64,000 bases of DNA from CAJCIT01 sp963771305 (GCA_963771305.1 CAVYTS010000032.1:372001-436000); one strand, 5' to 3'; shown: positions 44,647 through 53,647, numbered from the stretch's first letter. Translations and numbers: made by a program. The notes: generated by a model not told the origin, from the letters alone.

Positions 44647-45799
44647 GCGCAAGCCTCACTACCTTCTCGGCGGCGTCTTTCATGCCGTCCGCGACCGTAA
44701 AATTCAAACCGGAGTCCTTCAGAATCTGCTGGCCCAGCTCCACGTTAGTGCCTTCCATCCGCACCACAACCGGGATCTTGATTTCCAATTCACGCGCCGC
44801 CGCGATGACGCCGTTGGCCAGCGTGTCGCAGCGCAGGATGCCGCCGAATATGTTGATGAGCACGGCCTTGACGCTGGCGTCCGATAGCAGAATGCGGAAG
44901 GCGTTCTTGATCTGTTCCGCGTTGGCTCCGCCCCCGACGTCCAAGAAGTTGGCCGGTTGGCCGCCGGCGTATTTAATGATGTCCATGGTCGACATCGCAA
45001 GGCCGGCGCCGTTCACCATGCAGGCGATATTGCCTTCGAGCTTGATGTAGTTCAGGCCGAAACGCGAAGCCTCCACTTCCAGCGGATCCTCTTCGTTGAG
45101 ATCGCGTAACTCGAGCAAGTCCTTGTGGCGATAGAGAGCGTTGTCGTCAAGGGTGATTTTGGCATCGAGCGCGAAGACCTTGCCGTCCTTGGTTAGGATG
45201 AACGGATTGATCTCGGCCAGTGAGCAATCGATCGCATCGTAGGTTTTGGCGAGCGCGGTCATGGCCGCGGCTGCGGCATTAATGCTGGGCGCCGGAATGC
45301 CGAGGCCGAACGCAAGCTTGCGCGCCTGGTACGGCTGCAGCCCAAAGCCGGGCTTCAGCGGTTCTTTCAGGATCTTCTCCGGCGTCTTGGCGGCGACTTC
45401 TTCAATGTCCATGCCGCCTTCAGAAGAGGCCATGAACACCGGAACACCGAGCGCGCGGTCGAGAACAATACCCAGGTATAGTTCGCGCTCGATGGGCAGC
45501 GTCTGTTCGATTAATAGACGCTGAACGACCCTGCCTTCCGGACCGGTCTGATGCGTGACCAGGGTCATGCCGAGAATCTTCTTGGAGATCTCCGCGGCTT
45601 CGGTTGAGTCTTTGGCGACCTTGACGCCGCCGCCTTTGCCGCGGCCGCCGGCATGAATTTGCGCCTTGACCACAACGCTGCCGCCCAGTTTCTTAGCCGC
45701 CGCTTCGGCTTCTTCCACCGTGTAGGCGACTTCGCCCTTCGGCACAGGAACGTCGTATTTGGCCAGAATCGCCTTGGCCTGATATTCGTGGATTTTCAT
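44630..45799 (-). CDS. sucC: succinate--CoA ligase [ADP-forming], beta subunit
   Basis: The ATG at 45799 (MKIHEYQAKAILAKYDVPVP) is the usual start; the frame extends seven codons further. The 389-residue subunit has the ATP-grasp domain (VVVKAQIHAGGRGKGGGVKV, LYLGIVLDRALGVPVFMASS, CSLAEINPFILTKDGKVFAL) and the CoA-ligase domain (NFLDVGGGANAEQIKNAFRI, AVLINIFGGILRCDTLANGV). It binds ADP/ATP and magnesium and works with SucD. Its stop overlaps the start of sucD, so the two are translationally coupled. Confidence 0.97.
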   Translation of the reverse strand: MKIHEYQAKAILAKYDVPVPKGEVAYTVEEAEAAAKKLGGSVVVKAQIHAGGRGKGGGVKVAKDSTEAAEISKKILGMTLVTHQTGPEGRVVQRLLIEQTLPIERELYLGIVLDRALGVPVFMASSEGGMDIEEVAAKTPEKILKEPLKPGFGLQPYQARKLAFGLGIPAPSINAAAAAMTALAKTYDAIDCSLAEINPFILTKDGKVFALDAKITLDDNALYRHKDLLELRDLNEEDPLEVEASRFGLNYIKLEGNIACMVNGAGLAMSTMDIIKYAGGQPANFLDVGGGANAEQIKNAFRILLSDASVKAVLINIFGGILRCDTLANGVIAAARELEIKIPVVVRMEGTNVELGQQILKDSGLNFTVADGMKDAAEKVVRLAHERTR

Positions 45800-45956
45800 A
45801 GGGAGTTCAGTACGAAACAACGTACTTCGGGCAGAACAAGCGAGGCGAGGCTCAGGAGTTTACCCTCGTTTAGTGTATCGCGGGGGTGTTTCCGGGAAGT
45901 TCCTTCCGTGCTCGGAGACAGGATATTTCGTCTGGAAACGCAAGGCGCGATGCGCG

Positions 45957-46814
45957 TCACTTCTGCGGTTCGTCTAAAAAAGCGGTGGCTATTGAGATCA
46001 CGAGCCCCGGTTTGCAATCGAGTACGACATGGCCACAGCCAGGAATGAAGGCGAGTTGCCCTTTGGGGAGGAGCCGAAAGGTTTCAACGAGGCCGTCGAG
46101 GCTGTTGTAGAAATCATGATCTCCGGCCATGATCAGAGCGGGGATCTTGATGGCGCGAACTTCGTCTTGCTTAACGTAATAAGGAGAGCGGTACATCGCA
46201 TCCAGTTCACGGATCAGCGGTTCCCATTGTGTGGGATCGGCCATGATGGCTTTGCGTTTGGCAACTAGGTTCGGAACTTGCTTTTGCATTAGTTCGGGGG
46301 TTAAAGGTTCGGCTTCGTTGGATTGCAATGCCTGGTCGTAAGTGCCCTTTGAACCTCCGATTGCGATTAACCTGTTGAACCGTTCGGGATGAGCAGAGAC
46401 GAGCAGGTAGGAAGTAATGGCGCCTTCGCTGAAGCCGAGGACGTCTACCTTTTCGCCGTTCCTGAATGTGTCTTCGATAACTGTCCAGGCATCGAGGGCA
46501 AATTGACGGTGAGATAGAGGGACCTTGCCGCGCTCGGATCGGCCGTAGCCTCGGGTGGCGATGGCAATGACCGTACGGCTCTTGCTCATCTCGCGAATGA
46601 GGTCGGCAAATTCGTCGACGTAGCCGTATTCGCCGCCGTGCAGCAGGATCAGGGGACGCCCACCTTCTCCGTAGCGTTCGTAGTAGATTTTGGCATCGGG
46701 AGTTTGGACATAGTGGCCTGCTGCAGCGTTTGAGCCGTATGAGGGTTCAGATTGGGCACCCAAAAAAGGCGAGACAAGTGACAAGAATAGTGTGAGATGG
46801 ATGTGAGTGCGCAC
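45957..46814 (-). CDS. secreted alpha/beta hydrolase
   Basis: A 285-residue alpha/beta-hydrolase fold enzyme with a signal peptide (IHLTLFLSLVSPFLGAQS). The oxyanion-hole motif is LILLHGGEYG. The nucleophile elbow is VLGFSEGAITSYLL, the acid is probably Asp in LIMAGDHDFYN, and the His is in IPGCGHVVLD. No specific substrate class is evident; such enzymes range from esterases to haloperoxidase-like hydrolases. It is a single minus-strand gene upstream of a long gene-poor gap. Confidence 0.85.
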   Translation of the reverse strand: MRTHIHLTLFLSLVSPFLGAQSEPSYGSNAAAGHYVQTPDAKIYYERYGEGGRPLILLHGGEYGYVDEFADLIREMSKSRTVIAIATRGYGRSERGKVPLSHRQFALDAWTVIEDTFRNGEKVDVLGFSEGAITSYLLVSAHPERFNRLIAIGGSKGTYDQALQSNEAEPLTPELMQKQVPNLVAKRKAIMADPTQWEPLIRELDAMYRSPYYVKQDEVRAIKIPALIMAGDHDFYNSLDGLVETFRLLPKGQLAFIPGCGHVVLDCKPGLVISIATAFLDEPQK

Positions 46815-47183
46815 TGGTTGAGGGGTCCTCGTTGAGATAGTTTCGAAAAATTCCGGGCACCTTTAAGACCATCGTTAGCTCTGGACAAATGTTAGATAGT
46901 CGAGAGGAAGCGTCCGGCTTTGGGACTTCGGCATGCGAAAAACGGACATCTCGGTCTGAATCAGTACTACCATTAACAACCCGCAGGAGTCGCTCGGATG
47001 GCTTGAGGCACAGTTTCTCGGAGAAAAGTTAATAGATCACGGCAGCTTTGCCAAAACGGGGCGTGAAGAGGAAGCTCGGCCAATCGTGGACGACTCGGCA
47101 AATCGGCGCGGGCGCCGATTGCAGTCCGGGGGACTACCCCACAGTTGATCGCAGGGGTGGTTTGAGGGCGTTTTTCGAAGGGC
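46815..47183. other. gene-poor gap with a dispersed hairpin
   Basis: No convincing gene on either strand. The hairpin element at 47101-47145 is the only recognisable structure. The remainder may be a decayed gene, but no family can be recognised. Confidence 0.4.
47101..47145. repeat. dispersed hairpin element of the AATCGRCR type, copy 3
   Basis: Stem AATCGGCG/CGCCGATT with loop CGGG at 47101-47120, followed by GC and a G/C-rich tail ending ACTACCCCACAG. Like the other two copies it lies just beyond the stop of a minus-strand gene (47184). Confidence 0.55.
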
Positions 47184-48449
47184 TCACGCCGTCCGGGTAA
47201 TCCGGAAGCCCAGTAGCAGCGAGCTAAACAGAATCAGCGCTGCCAGGTAGAACGGAGCGCCGGGAAGATGCCAGGTTACGCCCGGGCGGATGGAAGCGGC
47301 GAAGACATTAGTGAAGAGAGCCGGTCCCATCAAGCCGGCAATGCCACGCAGGCCATTAATAGCGCCTTGCAACTGACCCTGCTCGGACGGTGAGACGCGA
47401 TGGCTCATCAAGCTCTGCGCCGTGGGACCGGCCAGGCCCCAGAGATTCCAAACCGGGATGGCGAGCCAAAAACCCAAGCCCGAGGCGGCGAGGCCAAACA
47501 TCGCAAAGCCGATACTTCCAAAACCAAGGCCGAAGAGCATCACCGGACGATCTCCGAATTTGCGGACGCACGGCTTGACGAGCAGCGCTCCTACAATCCC
47601 CGAGCAGATGCCGACCAAGGCCAGTGATAAGCCAACGGTTCGATCGGTCCAGTTGTAGCGGTAATCGGCATAGAGCACGTAAGTGCCGGCCAACACCTGG
47701 TGCGCGAGGTAGCCGAGGAACAGAACCATCGCGAGACGGAACAAGGCCGTGTGGCATCGGAGTAGCACGAGCGAGCCTACCGGGTTTGCACGACGCCAGG
47801 AGAACGGGCTGCGATGAACCAGTGGCAGGGACTCGGGCAGGACAAACAGTCCGTACATGGCGTTAACGAGGCTGAACGCGCCGGCCACCCAGAACGGCAG
47901 ACGGGGGCTGATGCTTCCGAGAACGCCACCGAGCGCGGGTCCCAGGACGAAGCCGAGGCCAAATGCGGCGCTCAACACGCCAAAACCGGCGGAACGCTTT
48001 TCGGGCGGGGTGACATCAGCGATGTAGGCCATCGCACTGGGGATGCTGGCGGCTGTCACGCCGGAGATTAGACGGCCGGCGAACAACCAGCCCAGAGTGG
48101 GCGCGACCGCCATCACCAGGTAATCCAGGCCTAATCCGAAGTTCGAGAGCAAGATCACGGTGCGCCGCCCGAAGCGATCCGAGAGCGAGCCGAGCACCGG
48201 TGAAAACACAAACTGCATCAAGGCCCAGACGGTTCCGAAGACGCCGATGAACTCCGCGGCACGGACCGTATTGCCACCTTCAAACTGAGTGATCAGACGG
48301 GGCAGCACCGGTGCGATCATGCCGAGCGCCAGCATGTCGAGCGTCACAGTGACAAAGATAAACGCGAGCGCGGCCTTACGCGGTCTGCCGCCGGCAAGGA
48401 CGGCGGTTTCAGGCGCTGCCGGGCTCGAACTGAGGTCGGGCGTTTCCAT
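47184..48449 (-). CDS. MFS transporter, TetA/MdtG-like multidrug efflux type
   Basis: A 421-residue protein with 12 hydrophobic segments. A charged leader of about 25 residues precedes ALAFIFVTVTLDMLALGMIA with PVLPRLITQFEGG. The next loop has the MFS motif LGSLSDRFGRRTVILLSNFG, then LFAGRLISGVTAASIPSAMA and YIADVTPPEKRSAGFGVLSA. These match the tetracycline-resistance-like drug:H+ antiporter branch (TCR/TetA). It probably exports drugs or metabolites in exchange for protons. It shares the minus strand with a FucP-type transporter 56 bases upstream and may be in the same unit. Confidence 0.88.
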   Translation of the reverse strand: METPDLSSSPAAPETAVLAGGRPRKAALAFIFVTVTLDMLALGMIAPVLPRLITQFEGGNTVRAAEFIGVFGTVWALMQFVFSPVLGSLSDRFGRRTVILLSNFGLGLDYLVMAVAPTLGWLFAGRLISGVTAASIPSAMAYIADVTPPEKRSAGFGVLSAAFGLGFVLGPALGGVLGSISPRLPFWVAGAFSLVNAMYGLFVLPESLPLVHRSPFSWRRANPVGSLVLLRCHTALFRLAMVLFLGYLAHQVLAGTYVLYADYRYNWTDRTVGLSLALVGICSGIVGALLVKPCVRKFGDRPVMLFGLGFGSIGFAMFGLAASGLGFWLAIPVWNLWGLAGPTAQSLMSHRVSPSEQGQLQGAINGLRGIAGLMGPALFTNVFAASIRPGVTWHLPGAPFYLAALILFSSLLLGFRITRTA

Positions 48450-48505
48450 GGGCTCAAGCGCCGGCGTGAAAACCGACTTCTGGCCATTGTAGGCCGAATA
48501 GTCGT

Positions 48506-49771
48506 TTATGAATCTTTAACGGCAAACAAAACGAGGGACGGAGCCTTATATCCTCGGACGGCGAAGAACAGGATGTAGGCGTAACACAGCAAGACCACGA
48601 TGAAGCTGGGTTGATAGCCGAAGGCGTCGGCCAAATAGGCCTGAATCTCGGGAATCACAGCGCCACCCACCACCATGGTGACCAAAATTCCCGAACCTTG
48701 ACTGGTGAGTGGCCCGAGGTTTCTCACCGAAAGCGGGAAGATGCAGGGCCACATGATGGAATTGAACAGCCCGCAGCACACAATGGCCCAGACGGCTAGC
48801 TGCCCGTGCGTAACGATGCCGGTTCCCACAAACAGCAAGCCCATAATGGCTACAAACGCCAGCCCTTTTTCGGCCCTGATCTTTTGCATTGCCACGAATC
48901 CGATAAAGCGCCCGATCATCGCGCTGCCCCAGTAATAGGACACATAGTGGGCAGCGTGTTCGTGGCTCATGCCGCCCATCGACGGCTGGCCCAGGAAGTT
49001 GATCATGATGCTGCCGATGGCGACCTCGGCTCCAACGTAACAGAAGATGGCGATGGCCCCCAGGCGCAAATGGCTCACCTTCCAGGCGCTGCCCTCCACC
49101 TTCGAACTGCCCGTATTCGTTTCAATCAGGCGTGGGAGATGCACCAGCGCGGTGATGCCCGCCATCAGGAACGCTCCCGCCGCCAGGATCACGTAAGGCA
49201 TTCGCACCGACTGAGCCAATTCCACCGTGGTGGCTGCCGCTCCGATGAAGATGAGGGAGGCGCCGATGCGGGGCGCGATGGTGGTAGCGAGCGAATTGAG
49301 GCCGCCGCAGAGATTCAAGCGCGAAGCCGCTGTCTCCGGCGGGCCCAGGGCGCCAACATAGGGATTGATGGCAACCTGCAGCAGGGCCAGGCCGCTGCCG
49401 ACCACGAACAATGCAAACAGAAATAGCGGGTAGAAGATCAATATTGACGCGGGCAGAAACAGCAGCAAGCCGATTCCCATGATCGCCAGCGCGACCACAA
49501 TGCTTGTTTTGTAGCCGATCTTGCCGACGATCCAGCCGCACGGCAGCGACATGACGAAGTACGCGCCGAAGAAGCAGAACTGGACCAGCAGTGCCTCGAC
49601 AATTTTGAGGTGGAAGAGGTCTTTGAAATGAGGGATCAGGATGTCGTTGAGAGAGGTGATGAAGCCAATCACAAAGTACAGCGACACCATCAAGGCCAAC
49701 GGCAGCAGATAGCGCGCGTTCTCCTCGCGAGCCACCCCAACCTTGGATTGTCCTACCATTTCAGAAGCCAT
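48506..49771 (-). CDS. sugar:H+ symporter of the FucP/GluP MFS family
   Basis: A 421-residue, 12-segment permease. LPLALMVSLYFVIGFITSLN with DILIPHFKDLFHLKIVEALL is the characteristic start of FucP/GluP. AYFVMSLPCGWIVGKIGYKT holds the loop-2 motif, and ALLQVAINPYVGALGPPETA with SRLNLCGGLNSLATTIAPRI forms the sugar-binding helices. Family members import fucose, glucose or galactose with protons. The 490 bases upstream carry long dispersed repeats but no gene. Downstream lies the drug-type MFS gene. With GH3, GH97, GH172 and GH44 in the window, uptake of liberated monosaccharides is a reasonable role. Confidence 0.9.
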   Translation of the reverse strand: MASEMVGQSKVGVAREENARYLLPLALMVSLYFVIGFITSLNDILIPHFKDLFHLKIVEALLVQFCFFGAYFVMSLPCGWIVGKIGYKTSIVVALAIMGIGLLLFLPASILIFYPLFLFALFVVGSGLALLQVAINPYVGALGPPETAASRLNLCGGLNSLATTIAPRIGASLIFIGAAATTVELAQSVRMPYVILAAGAFLMAGITALVHLPRLIETNTGSSKVEGSAWKVSHLRLGAIAIFCYVGAEVAIGSIMINFLGQPSMGGMSHEHAAHYVSYYWGSAMIGRFIGFVAMQKIRAEKGLAFVAIMGLLFVGTGIVTHGQLAVWAIVCCGLFNSIMWPCIFPLSVRNLGPLTSQGSGILVTMVVGGAVIPEIQAYLADAFGYQPSFIVVLLCYAYILFFAVRGYKAPSLVLFAVKDS

Positions 49772-49839
49772 CGAGTGAGTTCACCTTTACGCTAGTCGTG
49801 ACCGAACTCCGTTTCGCGTTCGCTCGCTCACGCGTCCGT

Positions 49840-50075
49840 GTGAAAACCGCGGGACAGAGTAACGAGTCGACCGTACTGCATCTTGGGACAGGCGCGCTCT
49901 GTCCACGCGGCGATTGAGCTTGAGTTGACAAGAGTGGATTTCGTGATCGCCTTGGGACAGAGGCGCCTGTCCCGGTCGGCCTTGTCGTGTGTCCGCTCGC
50001 TGACGCGCGCGGTTCTGTGCTGAACGTTTCACACAGACATTCACGCTCGCGGTTCTGTGCTGGGAGTTCTCACCG
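49840..50075. repeat. long dispersed intergenic repeat, copy 2
   Basis: It has GGGACAG/CTGTCC blocks and TCCCGGTCGGCCTTGTCGTG, then GCTGACGCGCGCGGTTCTGT, and a partial second copy of the last block (GCTCGCGGTTCTGTGCTGGG). It aligns in several long blocks with 725-860. The 49772-50262 gap has no gene. Confidence 0.62.
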
Positions 50076-50262
50076 GGCAAGTCGGCTTCGGTGATCTGGG
50101 GACAGGCTGGGTGTGCCCACACGGTGGAGCGGCGCTTGTTGACCCCATGCGCGGGAAGGGCGTTTTTTAGCATCGACATCGGCCTGTGAGAAAGCAAACG
50201 CAAGCGAAGACAAGTATACAAGGACGTTATTCCTCTGCCGCTGGATTGCGCGGCCAAGCCCA

Positions 50263-51351
50263 TCAGGAAGGCAGAGTGCGGCTCGGTTCCCAGTTTTCCT
50301 GCACCATTCGCGCATTGCGCCAAGGGGTAACTGGAAGGACCAGGTGCTCGGAAAGTGAGATCAAATAAGGTTCGTACAGGGCCCGCAGCTGGCGTAGCTG
50401 CTCATCCGCCTCAGGGGTGCGTGAGCAGTGGACACCCGCCGCATCCAGGTAATCCCGCAGGGCCTCGAGTTCCTGCCTGGGCAGTCGATCGCCGTAGTGA
50501 GCCGAAGGGTCTACGCTCGCGACGGCGAGCACGTCGACCAGGGTATGCCGAAGTATGGCAAAGGTGAGTTGAGCCTGCCAAGGGTCAACGCCCTCAATGC
50601 CAGCCATGATCAGGATAGAGGTGTCGGCGATCGCATTGATTGAGGCAACCCAGCTTTGTTTGTCGTGATGTGAGCGGTAGTAGATCAGGACCGGATACGA
50701 GATGTGAGTCTCCAGCATCTGGGCGCTGGCGAACTCCCAATTGGCCAGCAAAACGTCGATGCGATCGAGCGCGTTGGCACGGCTGTAATTTGCCAGGATC
50801 TCGGCGGCGCTGGGCGGAGAGCCGGCGCGCGCGTCCAGCATGGAGATGTTTGTTTCCCGCTTGGAAAACGCCGTGTAAATGACCGGCAGGTAGCCGATGA
50901 TCGCGCCTAAGAATCCGAATCCGACGCCGGCTTGGGTGACAGTCAACGCCCGTGCCATCGCTTGATGAGGAACGACGTCACCGAAGCCAAGCGTAAAAAA
51001 GGTGGTGCCGCTCATATACAAGCAGACCCAGAACCCGGCCTGGGTACCATCGCTCAGCGCCGGCGGACCCACGGTCCAATAGAGCAGGGCAAAGCCGAGC
51101 ACCAGCCCGGCAGCCCACACGGCCAGCATGAAAATCAACGACAACGGGCCATACCAGCTCAGGAAGTTCTCGCGGAAAGCGGATGGCGGCCGGCGGCGGG
51201 GTAGGAACGACCAAATTGGCCAGGTCGACGAGTAAACGAGCCTCGTGACCCGAAGCTTGCGCGTCAGACGACGCGGCAGAATCATGGCCTCGAACGCGTC
51301 GAAGAGGACGGTTACGATGAGCAGCGCGCCCAAAGTGGTTATGAACGGCAT
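50263..51351 (-). CDS. two-helix potassium channel family protein
   Basis: A 362-residue membrane protein. N-terminal helices (FITTLGALLIVTVLFDAFEA and PLSLIFMLAVWAAGLVLGFA) are followed by a pore loop and selectivity filter SGTTFFTLGFGDVVP; TLGFGD stands in for the usual TVGYGD. An inner helix, TVTQAGVGFGFLGAIIGYLP, comes after the pore. About 180 cytoplasmic residues follow, with no RCK/TrkA nucleotide-binding motif visible; they are helical and contain YYRSHHDKQSWVASINAIAD. It probably conducts K+ across the inner membrane, with gating by this C-terminal domain. It is encoded just downstream of a response-regulator gene on the same strand. Confidence 0.8.
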   Translation of the reverse strand: MPFITTLGALLIVTVLFDAFEAMILPRRLTRKLRVTRLVYSSTWPIWSFLPRRRPPSAFRENFLSWYGPLSLIFMLAVWAAGLVLGFALLYWTVGPPALSDGTQAGFWVCLYMSGTTFFTLGFGDVVPHQAMARALTVTQAGVGFGFLGAIIGYLPVIYTAFSKRETNISMLDARAGSPPSAAEILANYSRANALDRIDVLLANWEFASAQMLETHISYPVLIYYRSHHDKQSWVASINAIADTSILIMAGIEGVDPWQAQLTFAILRHTLVDVLAVASVDPSAHYGDRLPRQELEALRDYLDAAGVHCSRTPEADEQLRQLRALYEPYLISLSEHLVLPVTPWRNARMVQENWEPSRTLPS

Positions 51352-51418
51352 CGAACCATCACTATTATGGTCCTCAGCCCAATCGCGCTTCCGGAGGGTC
51401 GTACCGCCGAATGCAGGC

Positions 51419-52090
51419 CTAGGCTTTCAGGTGTAGACTGTTGTGAATCGCGAACAGCGCGAGTTCCAGTCGGTCGGACACGCCGAGCTTGTCGAAAATA
51501 TTGTGAAGGTGATTCTTCACGGTCTGTTCCGTGATGAACATCTTCTCGGCAATTTCCTTGTTCTTGTAACCTTGGGCGATCAGAACAATGATTTCGCGCT
51601 CCCGCTGGCTCAGTTGGGCGCGATCACGAGGTGTTTTGCTGGTGCCCTGCGACGGCGCCGTGAAGTCCGGTGGCGCTGCAAACTGCCGGATGACGGCCGC
51701 GGTGGTATTAGCGTCAAGCCAGATTTCACCTTCGCTGACCTTGTGGATGCTCTTTGCGATGAGCGAAGAGGGCGAATTCTTCAGGAGGATGCCGGCGCAG
51801 CCCAACTTCATGGCCTCCACAAACTCCTCTTTGCTCTCCGACCCGGTGAACAGGACGACCCTCACGCGGGCAGAACGCATCGCCAGGCTGCGGAGCACAC
51901 CCAGGCCGTTCAAGCGCGGCAGGTTCAGCTCCATCAGCAAAACGTCGGGGTCGGCGGAGCCAACCAAATCGAGCGCTTCTACCCCATCCTGAGCTTGGCC
52001 AACGACGGTGATGCCGGGCTCCGTAGCGAGGATCACCCCTAGTCCTTCCCGAACTACTGGGTGGCTATCGGCGATGAGCACACGTATCAT
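51419..52090 (-). CDS. NarL/FixJ-type response regulator with Glu at the phospho-acceptor site
   Basis: A 223-residue regulator: a receiver domain (1-120) and a C-terminal LuxR/NarL HTH (QLSQREREIIVLIAQGYKNK plus EIAEKMFITEQTVKNHLHNI). The receiver has IADSHPVVREG where most have DDHP, so the second acidic residue is Ser. At the position of the phosphorylated Asp it reads PDVLLMELNLP: residue 54 is Glu. The conserved Thr/Ser (LFTGS) and Lys (LLKNS) remain. A Glu can imitate the phosphorylated state, so this regulator may act without a kinase. No sensor kinase is adjacent; a K+ channel gene follows 68 bases downstream. Confidence 0.9.
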   Translation of the reverse strand: MIRVLIADSHPVVREGLGVILATEPGITVVGQAQDGVEALDLVGSADPDVLLMELNLPRLNGLGVLRSLAMRSARVRVVLFTGSESKEEFVEAMKLGCAGILLKNSPSSLIAKSIHKVSEGEIWLDANTTAAVIRQFAAPPDFTAPSQGTSKTPRDRAQLSQREREIIVLIAQGYKNKEIAEKMFITEQTVKNHLHNIFDKLGVSDRLELALFAIHNSLHLKA

Positions 52091-52221
52091 AGGTAACTGT
52101 CACTAACCTGTCTATTCAGCCCGTGGCGGTGATTGCCATTCACCTCCGCGGCCGAATTCAAACTAAAGATCTAGGACTTTAGTTAAGTATACTTGGATCC
52201 TCGGATTTAAGCGTATAGGAA

Positions 52222-53409
52222 ATGTCCCGATTGATGTACAATCTCGGTTTCATGGAACGCAAAAGTACTACAACTCACACTGGTACTATCGGCAGCCGAC
52301 GGCAAGTATTACAGGCTTTGGCTGGGGGCACCCTTTGGATGGCTGGGGGGACGGCGAGCCGAGCTGCCGTTGATCCTACGGGCCAAGTCGCGGGTGACCA
52401 ACTGCCCGACTACGCTCGGGAGCTGCACTATGAGTCCCTGAAGCAGGGTACTTGGGACCGCACGGGTGGGAACGCCGATTATCGCCCAATCGCGCCGGGC
52501 GCGACGCTGAGCGTTTTCGAGTCTACCCAACCCGGCGCTATTACTCACGTTTGGTTTACGATTGCCGCGCGGTCAGACAACCACCTGAAGGAACTCGTGC
52601 TGCGGGCCTATTGGGACGGTAACTCGAAGCCTAGCGTGGAAACCCCCATCGGTGATTTCTTTGGTCTCACGTTGGGGCAGTATGTGAACTACGACTCCGC
52701 GTTTTTGAGCTGCTCGCCGGGCAAGTCGTTGAACAGCTACTTTGTGATGCCTTACAAGAAGTCGGCGCGCATCACGGTAACCAACGAGGGGACGCAGCCG
52801 GTGGGCAGCTTTTACTCCAACATCGACTATCAGAATCGGGACATACCGGCCGACGCGCAGTATTTTCATGCGCAATACCGGCAAGCTGCCCCGTGCCTCG
52901 AAACGCCGGCAGCGAACCAAAAGACGAACCTGGATGGCCGCTACAACTATGTCTTCTGTGAGACAGAAGGGCGGGGCCACCTGATGGGTGTGTCGATGGG
53001 CGTGCTGGCGAATAAGGACGGCTGGTTTGGCGAGGGCGACGAAATGATCTTTGTCGACGATCGAGACAAGCCCGCCATCACCGGAACCGGCACCGAGGAT
53101 TATTTTCTGGGCAGCTGGGACTTTGGCGGGCGCGACAACGCGGTTCCTTTTGCGTACCGCTATTTCGGAGCGCCGCTGATTACCAACGCGGAGCGCACGG
53201 GGGCCCGTTATTGCCTGTACCGCTGGCACGCGGACAATCCGGTGACGTTTCGCAAGTACCTGCGGTATACGATTGAACACGGGCACGCCAATGATCGCAA
53301 CGACGACTTCTATTCGGTTGCTTATTGGTATCAGAGCGACGTGTATACCAACTTCCCCGCCCTGCCGCCGGCGGTGGACCGGATCCCGAGGCTGCACGTT
53401 AGGGCGTAG
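52222..53409 (+). CDS. DUF2961 / GH172 glycoside hydrolase, Tat-exported
   Basis: A 395-residue protein starting at ATG 52222; later ATGs at 52234 and 52252 are possible starts. A Tat leader is visible (GSRRQVLQALAGGTLWMAGG). The DUF2961 domain contains GAITHVWFTIAARSDNHLKE, VLRAYWDGNSKPSVETPIGD, FFGLTLGQYVNYDS, YFVMPYKKSARITVTNEG and, late, PAITGTGTEDYFLGSWDFGG, whose Glu is in the place of a catalytic residue of GH172 enzymes. Characterised GH172 members act on alpha-D-fructofuranosides or arabinofuranosides. It ends in a clear terminator hairpin. Confidence 0.85.
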   Translation: MSRLMYNLGFMERKSTTTHTGTIGSRRQVLQALAGGTLWMAGGTASRAAVDPTGQVAGDQLPDYARELHYESLKQGTWDRTGGNADYRPIAPGATLSVFESTQPGAITHVWFTIAARSDNHLKELVLRAYWDGNSKPSVETPIGDFFGLTLGQYVNYDSAFLSCSPGKSLNSYFVMPYKKSARITVTNEGTQPVGSFYSNIDYQNRDIPADAQYFHAQYRQAAPCLETPAANQKTNLDGRYNYVFCETEGRGHLMGVSMGVLANKDGWFGEGDEMIFVDDRDKPAITGTGTEDYFLGSWDFGGRDNAVPFAYRYFGAPLITNAERTGARYCLYRWHADNPVTFRKYLRYTIEHGHANDRNDDFYSVAYWYQSDVYTNFPALPPAVDRIPRLHVRA

Positions 53410-53438
53410 TTCGGGAGCGGAGCGAGCTGTACATTAGA

Positions 53439-53468
53439 GGCGGAGGAGTTCATTCGAACTCCTCCGCC
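53439..53468 (+). terminator. 12-bp hairpin terminator after the GH172 gene
   Basis: GGCGGAGGAGTT pairs perfectly with AACTCCTCCGCC around a six-base loop, 29 bases after the stop, and is followed by GTTTT. Confidence 0.75.
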
Positions 53469-53476
53469 GTTTTCAG

Positions 53477-53525
53477 CGTTCGCTCGCAATACGCTTATTG
53501 ACCCGCGCGGTTGCTCTGAAAACAC
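53477..53525. repeat. short copy of the GCGCGGTTC dispersed repeat
   Basis: GTTCGCTCGCAATACGCTTA then TTGACCCGCGCGGTTGCTCTGAAAACACC, a degraded copy of the block at 815-860 and 50000-50040. Confidence 0.45.
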
Positions 53526-53562
53526 CGGATTGCTAGAAGATGGCTTGCGTATCGTTCCGAGA

Positions 53563-53612
53563 GCCGGGCGTGGGCGCCCGGCGCGGGTCTGGGTACCCGC
53601 CCCACTTCGGCT
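53563..53612. repeat. double-hairpin dispersed element, copy 2
   Basis: Stem GCCGGGCG/CGCCCGGC with loop TGGG (53563-53582), and a following segment ending CCCCACTTCGGCTC. Compared with 43700-43746 the fifth or sixth stem pair changes from T-A to G-C, preserving structure. Confidence 0.62.
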
Positions 53613-53647
53613 CCGAGGCAGTCGTGCACAATGGTGTTTTGACCTCC

